A stretch of DNA of 57,164 nt, from positions 1 to 57,164 of the forward strand of contig NZ_AUUU01000017.1 in assembly GCF_002760435.1 (NCBI RefSeq), read 5' to 3'. This document shows, piece by piece, positions 52,905-57,164 of the stretch. The stretch comes from Clostridium sp. LS (lineage in GTDB: Bacteria > Bacillota > Clostridia > Clostridiales > Clostridiaceae). Under the pieces are notes generated by a model. The model saw only the letters and a program-made list of their open reading frames with translations, searched no databases and was not told where the DNA came from. Both the position numbers and the translations under genes were made by a program. The stretch's first letter is position 1; each line of letters opens with the position of its first letter.

Positions 52905-53303
52905 ATATGCCATATTAATGTGGACGATTCTAACTTCTCATAATTTAACTACTGCAAATAAATCATGTCGCATTTTCTACAAATTGTGTTGTTAATTATA
53001 ACACAAACCGTAAATATCACATTATTTAATTGCTGCACATTTTCTACACTATATTCTTTACACATTATGCAAACCTTAGCAGTGAACAAAAAATTCCCTT
53101 GTACTATAAAAATACAAGAGAATTTATAATGTTATTATTCCAATAACAAATACTGATAGAAAACATCGTATTTTGTTATTGGGTGATTTCTAAGAAAACT
53201 CTAAATTTTCAGTTTAATTTTAACATTACAGTATAGTTTCTATAATCTTTTGTTATATTATATCAATTTGGGTTATATAAAAATAGACTTACTAATAGTA
53301 TAT
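52905..53303. other. Intergenic region with two hairpins
   Basis: No gene is seen in these 399 nt. Bases 53140-53182 hold a long hairpin (CCAATAACAAATAC with GTATTTTGTTATTGG, one bulge). Bases 53092-53124 hold the terminator listed separately. In the direction of the lexA-like gene the long hairpin comes first. Confidence 0.45.
53092..53124 (-). terminator. Terminator downstream of the lexA-like gene
   Basis: On the minus strand AATTCTCTTGTA pairs with TACAAGGGAATT (one mismatch), followed by TTTTG. It closely resembles the arms of the terminator at 10515. Confidence 0.75.
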
Positions 53304-53516
53304 CTAACCTACTTCTTTTACCCTTATGCTCCTGCAGCAACCTTTTTCTTTTAAAATATAACCTTTATTTTCTAAAATATTTATATATCTTTGCACAGTA
53401 GATGTAGAGCTTAATTCAGCAATTTCACAAATTTCCCTAACCGTTGGTGGTATATTATTTTCTTTAATATAGTTTATAATAATATTCAAAATATTTTTCT
53501 CTTTGTCTGTCAGCAT
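53304..53516 (-). CDS. Stand-alone LexA DNA-binding domain protein
   Basis: A 70-residue protein that is just the winged-helix domain of LexA: MLTDKEKNILNIIINYIKENNIPPTVREICEIAELSSTSTVQRYINILENKGYI, ending RSIRVKEVG. Full LexA has about 200 residues, with an S24 self-cleaving domain after a linker; here the frame stops where the linker would begin. The protein should bind SOS boxes without RecA-driven cleavage. A perfect SOS box lies 65 nt upstream (53582). AGGAGAGGA precedes the ATG. It could repress or modulate SOS genes or itself; dimerisation, normally through the missing domain, is unclear. Confidence 0.85.
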   Translation of the reverse strand: MLTDKEKNILNIIINYIKENNIPPTVREICEIAELSSTSTVQRYINILENKGYILKEKGCCRSIRVKEVG

Positions 53517-53581
53517 TAAATCCTCTCCTTATCTTATGTCCATATTTTTTTGTTTTTAAATACAAATATAATTCACGAATT

Positions 53582-53597
53582 CCGAACTGGTGTTCGG
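53582..53597. promoter_or_regulatory. SOS box (LexA site)
   Basis: CCGAACTGGTGTTCGG is a perfect palindrome around the Firmicute SOS core GAAC-N4-GTTC, with CG-flanked ends. It lies 65 nt upstream of the lexA-like start and not near another intact gene, which indicates autoregulation or DNA-damage induction. Confidence 0.75.
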
Positions 53598-53645
53598 TTG
53601 TATTTTATTACTATTAGCTTATTTTGTAAATATGCGTATAAAAAA

Positions 53646-53672
53646 ACTAGAAGATCTTTAACATCTTCTAGT
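53646..53672 (-). terminator. Terminator of the ComEC-like fragment
   Basis: ACTAGAAGAT and ATCTTCTAGT form a 10-bp stem around 7 nt; TTTTTTTT follows in the minus direction. It begins 12 nt after the stop at 53685. Confidence 0.85.
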
Positions 53673-53684
53673 CTTATATAATTA

Positions 53685-54041
53685 TTATTTTTTCTTTGCA
53701 CTCCCTGGCGTATCTGCTGCTTTATCAACTGGTTTTACATTAAAAGTTATATCTTTTCCATTTGAGGTCGCTATTATTGTTCCTTCTAAATCTGTTCTAA
53801 ATACATTGATATTTTTGGCAAGAAGTTTATCTAAAATTTCCTTATGTGGATGCTCATAATCATTGTCTTTCCCACAACTTATAATCGCATATTTAGGATT
53901 AACTTTATCTAAAAATGCTTGAGTTGTTGAAGAATGACTTCCATGATGTCCAACTTTCAAAACGACAGCTTGTATATCAAGTTGTTTTTGCAGTATCTCA
54001 CCTTCACCTACATCTTGAGCATCACCCAATATTATCTCTTT
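53685..54041 (-). pseudogene. 3' fragment of a ComEC/Rec2-like MBL-fold hydrolase gene
   Basis: About 118 codons that match only the C-terminal part of the metallo-beta-lactamase-fold proteins related to ComEC: ILGDAQDVGEGEIL (the GDA metal-ligand motif), LKVGHHGSHSSTTQAFL (the GHHGS motif) and YEHPHKEIL with its last His. The N-terminal metal-binding HxHxDH part is absent. Upstream in this frame is a TAA, and no start or RBS exists. The 5' part therefore was deleted or replaced. A terminator follows. The fragment ends with a Lys-rich tail, as in full-length relatives with short C-terminal tails. Confidence 0.82.
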
Positions 54042-54157
54042 TTAATTATTAAATTTTCCAAAGAATCCACCTGTAGTGCTCTGTCAAGCTTTCCTTGTTT
54101 TAGTCTTTTAATTACTAAATCAGAGGTCCATTATTATAACAAAAATCATAATATCCT

Positions 54158-54841
54158 CTATTCTTCAGACATGGCCATATACCAATTTCTAAATTCAATA
54201 GAGAAGTGATTCAAATGCCCATGTATAAGAGTATCTGGTGAAGCTTTTGGTAAAATTATAGTTAATTTTGCCTGCATTCCGTCTTTGTAGTCACGTAATT
54301 CATGTAATGCATAGCTAACTAATTTTCCGTTTTTACTTTTTATAATTGCAACAAAACCAAATGGGTAGTCTTTATCAGCTGGAATTGGTATTGTTGAATC
54401 AATTTCAGTTAAATTTAGAAAAATGTGCCATGGATATTCGAATTCTCCGAGGTTCTCAATTACCTCTGCTCGTCCATCCTGCAAAACTCGATTACGATAG
54501 TGATCAGGATGAGCGGTACCTAATAATTTACTCTCGTTTTTCACCAAACACATGAACCATTTATGGAATTGTTCTGCCCTCACTTTAGGCATTTCTAGTA
54601 GGACAAATCCAGATTTCCATTCTCCATTTGATTCATCAGCCCATTTTTCCATTTGAATAGTAGCTTTATCGATTTCTTCCTCTATTAAGTTTATAATCTT
54701 TTCACTGCCAATTTTGTTCTTCAAAAAGGTAAGTGCTCTTCGAGATCTTACTAGTTCCATTTTCTGAATATCTTGATCACTCAGGCATTCCTCCCCGATA
54801 TAAGCTGTAACTGAATAGGATAAATTTTTTGTTGTATCCAT
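54158..54841 (-). CDS. Conserved-looking orphan protein divergent from a TetR gene
   Basis: I do not recognise this 227-residue soluble protein. The N-terminal half is helical and charged (SDQDIQKMELVRSRRALTFL), the C-terminal half beta-rich with AHPDHYRNRVLQDGRAEVIE, IPIPADKDYPFGFVAIIK and LIHGHLNHFSIEFRNWY, including several His that could bind a metal. Its start is fixed by GGAGG upstream. It is divergent from a TetR regulator whose operator-like palindrome sits between them, so it is probably the regulated gene, perhaps a detoxification or ligand-binding protein (inference only). Confidence 0.75.
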   Translation of the reverse strand: MDTTKNLSYSVTAYIGEECLSDQDIQKMELVRSRRALTFLKNKIGSEKIINLIEEEIDKATIQMEKWADESNGEWKSGFVLLEMPKVRAEQFHKWFMCLVKNESKLLGTAHPDHYRNRVLQDGRAEVIENLGEFEYPWHIFLNLTEIDSTIPIPADKDYPFGFVAIIKSKNGKLVSYALHELRDYKDGMQAKLTIILPKASPDTLIHGHLNHFSIEFRNWYMAMSEE

Positions 54842-54877
54842 AACTTTTTACCTCCATTTATTATAAATTAAATTGAT

Positions 54878-54894
54878 AACAACACCATGTTGTT
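54878..54894. promoter_or_regulatory. Candidate TetR operator
   Basis: AACAACACCATGTTGTT is a palindrome with perfect 7-nt arms around CCA in the divergent spacer between the orphan (54841) and the tetR start (54989). This is the usual place for a TetR-family operator. Confidence 0.5.
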
Positions 54895-54988
54895 TTATGC
54901 TTATATTGTATTACGAAAGTTTTCATAATCAATGAACACAAATTTTGAATATGTTGAATTTGTGAAAAAAATATTAATGGAGGTAAAA

Positions 54989-55600
54989 ATGAATACTAAT
55001 ATCGATTCTACAAAAATACGTCGAACTCGTCAAAAAATTATAAAGGCCTTTCTAGATTTATATGCTATAAAACCGCTTGGACAGATTTATATAAAAACTT
55101 TGACTGAGTCTGCTGGAATAAATCGTGGCACCTTTTATCTTCACTATATTGATTTAAATGATCTTCTTATATCAATTGAAAATGAGCAATTAGACGCAAT
55201 TGCTAAACTTAGTAAAGAATTTCATCATTTTTATTATTCAGAAAAAACCAACGAATTTGCTCAATTTTTCAAACCTATACTTAATTATATAGTTGAAAAC
55301 AAAAAATTGTTTAAAATTCTAACTAGTCCTCATAGTCATCTCTATTTTAAAGAATCATTCAAAAAAATGATGAGAAATAATTTTGCTCAGAGATTCCATT
55401 CTGTACTTATGACAGTAAAAAATACGGAATTGTTAAAAAAGGAATATGTTATTGAGAGTCTTATTAATGGCAATCTTGCCATGATAATTCACTGGATTCA
55501 ATCAGATATTAATCTATCTCCAGATGAACTGGCCGACTTAATAAGTTGTACTGTACTTAAAAGTCCACTCTCTATAATTGAAAGTAATGTTAAAGGGTAG
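54989..55600 (+). CDS. TetR/AcrR-family transcriptional regulator
   Basis: A 203-residue regulator. The N-terminal helix-turn-helix is DSTKIRRTRQKIIKAFLDLY, then IYIKTLTESAGINRGTFYLHYIDLNDLL (residues 8-60), a textbook TetR signature. The C-terminal ligand-binding helices follow the TetR_C_33-like pattern (LIESLINGNLAMIIHWIQSD-type). The frame opens earlier, but GGAGG at 54978-54983 fixes the ATG at 54989. It likely represses the divergent orphan gene and itself through the palindrome at 54878. Confidence 0.9.
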   Translation: MNTNIDSTKIRRTRQKIIKAFLDLYAIKPLGQIYIKTLTESAGINRGTFYLHYIDLNDLLISIENEQLDAIAKLSKEFHHFYYSEKTNEFAQFFKPILNYIVENKKLFKILTSPHSHLYFKESFKKMMRNNFAQRFHSVLMTVKNTELLKKEYVIESLINGNLAMIIHWIQSDINLSPDELADLISCTVLKSPLSIIESNVKG

Positions 55601-55762
55601 AGGGAAAATCGTATCATGAAGTGCAAAGTGACCTGTATTAAATGTAAAAAAATAATTATTTTGCATTGTGTAATTTCCCTAAATATCTATTATTATGTAT
55701 ATTATTAAAATTCTTTAATAATTTATATTAAAAAAGAGATTGCATGATTATATCATATTTAA
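55601..55762. other. Short intergenic region
   Basis: AGGGAAAAT at 55599-55607 and ATTTCCCT at 55674-55681 could pair over a long loop as a weak tetR terminator. Nothing else is seen before the transposase remnant. Confidence 0.3.
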
Positions 55763-55984
55763 CATATTAATGCTCTCCATAGCAATTTTAAAAAATGGAT
55801 GAACAGGTTCAATGGTGTTGCAACAAAATACCTTAGTAACTATGTTAAGTGGTTCAAATGGCTTAGAATATTTGATACAGATAAAGAGAGAATAAAGGCT
55901 AAAAACTTTATAGTTCAAAGTAATGTAGTACATTCATATTGCAAAGTAAGAGATTTAAAAAATAGAAAGCCAATGTATGTATAG
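55763..55984 (+). pseudogene. C-terminal remnant of an IS1595-family transposase
   Basis: About 73 codons starting HINALHSNFKKWMNRFNGVATKYL and continuing YVKWFKWLRIF, then KNRKPMYV and stop. This is the typical end of IS1595-type transposases, including the HxxN-xHSxxKxWM(x)RFxGVATKYLxNY pattern that follows the DDE core. An in-frame TAA lies just before it, and no start, RBS or 5' part is present. It is a decayed insertion-sequence fragment; no terminal inverted repeats are recognised around it. Confidence 0.8.
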
Positions 55985-56093
55985 CATATGTGGTATTTTG
56001 TAAATTATGTTATAATAAGTATTATAAAAAAAACTACAATCAAGTAAGCAATAGCAATTAATTAAGAGCATTATTTAAAAAGGAGGTTCGTTT

Positions 56094-56639
56094 ATGAAGA
56101 TTATTAGTAAAACTAATGGTATTAATTTTGGAGTTTCAAGTGAATTTAAAAGCGAATATCTTGCACCAATAATACAAAATTTACTGTTTAAAGCGGAAAA
56201 TGAGTGGGATGATTATAATGAAGTTTATCATTGTTGTAAATTAATTGAGAATGTAAAAAGCAATGAAAATATAAATATGGACTTTCATATTATGAAGAAA
56301 GACGAAAAATGTTTAGGTGTTGCTCTTGTTAGTAGTGGCATTCTTGATTATAAGACGTTTTTTAAAGAACCTATACAGATAAACGAAGAGGATAAAGACA
56401 TTTTGATATTCAACTATTTTCATATAGCCCAAGAAGGCAGAGGAAATGGAGAAATGTGGTTGAAGAACATAATACAATATTATAAATCTAAACATTTTAA
56501 AGCAATTTATTTAAAATCAAGTCATCCCAAGGTATTTTCTATGTATAATCGTTTGGGTATAGAAGTAGGAGAATATTCAAGTTATAGTGATAATAATTCA
56601 TTTCATAGAAAAGGAAAAATATTTAAAATTACACTTTAA
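56094..56639 (+). CDS. GNAT-fold acetyltransferase
   Basis: A 181-residue protein with a GNAT-like core: MDFHIMKKDEKCLGVALVSSG (strands 2-3), DILIFNYFHIAQEGRGNGEMWLKNIIQYY (strand 4 and the acetyl-CoA loop GRGNGE) and AIYLKSSHPKVFSMYNRLGIEVGEY (helix 4). Substrate is unknown. AAGGAGG precedes the ATG at good spacing. It is the last gene in the window, monocistronic. Confidence 0.85.
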   Translation: MKIISKTNGINFGVSSEFKSEYLAPIIQNLLFKAENEWDDYNEVYHCCKLIENVKSNENINMDFHIMKKDEKCLGVALVSSGILDYKTFFKEPIQINEEDKDILIFNYFHIAQEGRGNGEMWLKNIIQYYKSKHFKAIYLKSSHPKVFSMYNRLGIEVGEYSSYSDNNSFHRKGKIFKITL

Positions 56640-56810
56640 AGACATATATTTCATAATTTTCATATATATTAAGTATTGTAGGTAGGAAATCCCACTTATA
56701 ATTTTTATTGGCTATATTTCAACATTATATTAAACATAGCCTTTAATTTAAATTTATCCCCCTTGATTCATAGATCTACATAAGTTAGAATTAAATTGCA
56801 AAATGGACTT

Positions 56811-56832
56811 GGTGGTAACTTCGGTTACTGCC
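56811..56832 (+). terminator. UUCG-capped terminator
   Basis: GGTGGTAAC and GTTACTGCC (9 bp, two G-U pairs) enclose a TTCG tetraloop and are followed by TTTTTT. It lies 171 nt after the acetyltransferase stop, so it may end that transcript or a short RNA in between. Confidence 0.8.
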
Positions 56833-57164
56833 TTTTTTATGCAAAAAATAAAGGTGGACCAAGTATTTCTACCTAATCTACCTCCATTGGCTACTTATTT
56901 GTGCAATTTAGCCAATATGTATTATATCATATTAATTATAGTTATGATAAAGAAACTTCGTAATTTATGCAACCATTTATAACTCCTAAAGTATAATAAT
57001 AGTATGTAACAAATCTATTTTTTAATATAATAAATAAGTAGTGGCTATGGTGGCCTAACTACTGATTATTTATTTGTAGCTTTTGTTGTATATTTTATTT
57101 TAATAATGTCAATTATTATAGCTGATGGACCTCAAATCATTTATAAATAGTATTTAGTCTATAC
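56833..57164. other. Gene-free end of the window with an inverted-repeat pair
   Basis: No open frame with an RBS. CCATTGGCTACTTATTT near 56883 and AATAAGTAGTGGCTATGG near 57028 are near-complementary, about 145 nt apart, with A+T-rich DNA between; this may be a miniature element or chance. The sequence runs out at 57164, so what follows is not seen. Confidence 0.3.

Overview
The window reads as chromosomal DNA of a low-GC, endospore-forming Firmicute, most likely Clostridium sensu stricto close to the C. beijerinckii group. The reasons are the very A+T-rich sequence, strong GGAGG-type ribosome binding sites, T-box leaders, spore-coat cotJ genes, indirect Asn-tRNA synthesis (archaeal-type AspRS plus GatCAB) and many short hairpin + U-tract terminators. 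I see no rRNA, tRNA, CRISPR array or complete insertion sequence. Most genes lie on the minus strand.

Layout. 0-3.2 kb: pantothenate operon panG-like/panB/panC/panD (minus). 3.3-10.6 kb: accessory genes: a Vat-type acetyltransferase, a secreted orphan, an hxlR/yafY/pfpI-like operon divergent from a ferredoxin-nitroreductase, and a secreted tannase/feruloyl-esterase-family protein. 10.6-18.2 kb: MgtC-like membrane protein, a large SWIM/SNF2 helicase, a Uup-like ABC-F ATPase and a membrane TPR protein. 18.5-20.9 kb (plus): a promoter and T-box leader with a valine (GUA) specifier driving ilvB-ilvN. 21-23.6 kb: two orphans, one of 623 residues. 23.8-28.9 kb (minus): T-box-aspS-gatC-gatA-gatB, the whole tRNA-dependent asparagine/glutamine operon. 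29-35 kb: acetyltransferase, exported cell-envelope hydrolases and an HD-GYP protein. 35.2-39.9 kb: secreted pullulanase and an IMP dehydrogenase of the Tritrichomonas foetus type. 40-43 kb: small metabolic genes including hisJ.

43.0-47.7 kb (minus) is the most interesting block: a five-gene NAD operon of Nudix/NrtR-like regulator, PRPP-synthetase-like protein, nicotinamidase, nicotinamide phosphoribosyltransferase and a microbial poly(ADP-ribose) glycohydrolase. It has a perfect palindrome upstream and a terminator downstream. It could rebuild NAD from nicotinamide and possibly from ADP-ribose.

48-57 kb: an ECF-type sigma factor with a Cys-rich tail; a cotJABC operon whose cotJC is cut to about a third of its length; a second hxlR/nitroreductase divergent pair; a stand-alone LexA DNA-binding domain with a perfect SOS box upstream; a ComEC-like 3' fragment; an orphan divergent from a TetR gene; an IS1595-type transposase remnant; and a final acetyltransferase. 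The broken genes make 50-56 kb look like a decaying accessory region.

Several starts were moved downstream to the codon that follows a good Shine-Dalgarno sequence; this is stated per gene. Family assignments come from reading motifs; no database search was run.
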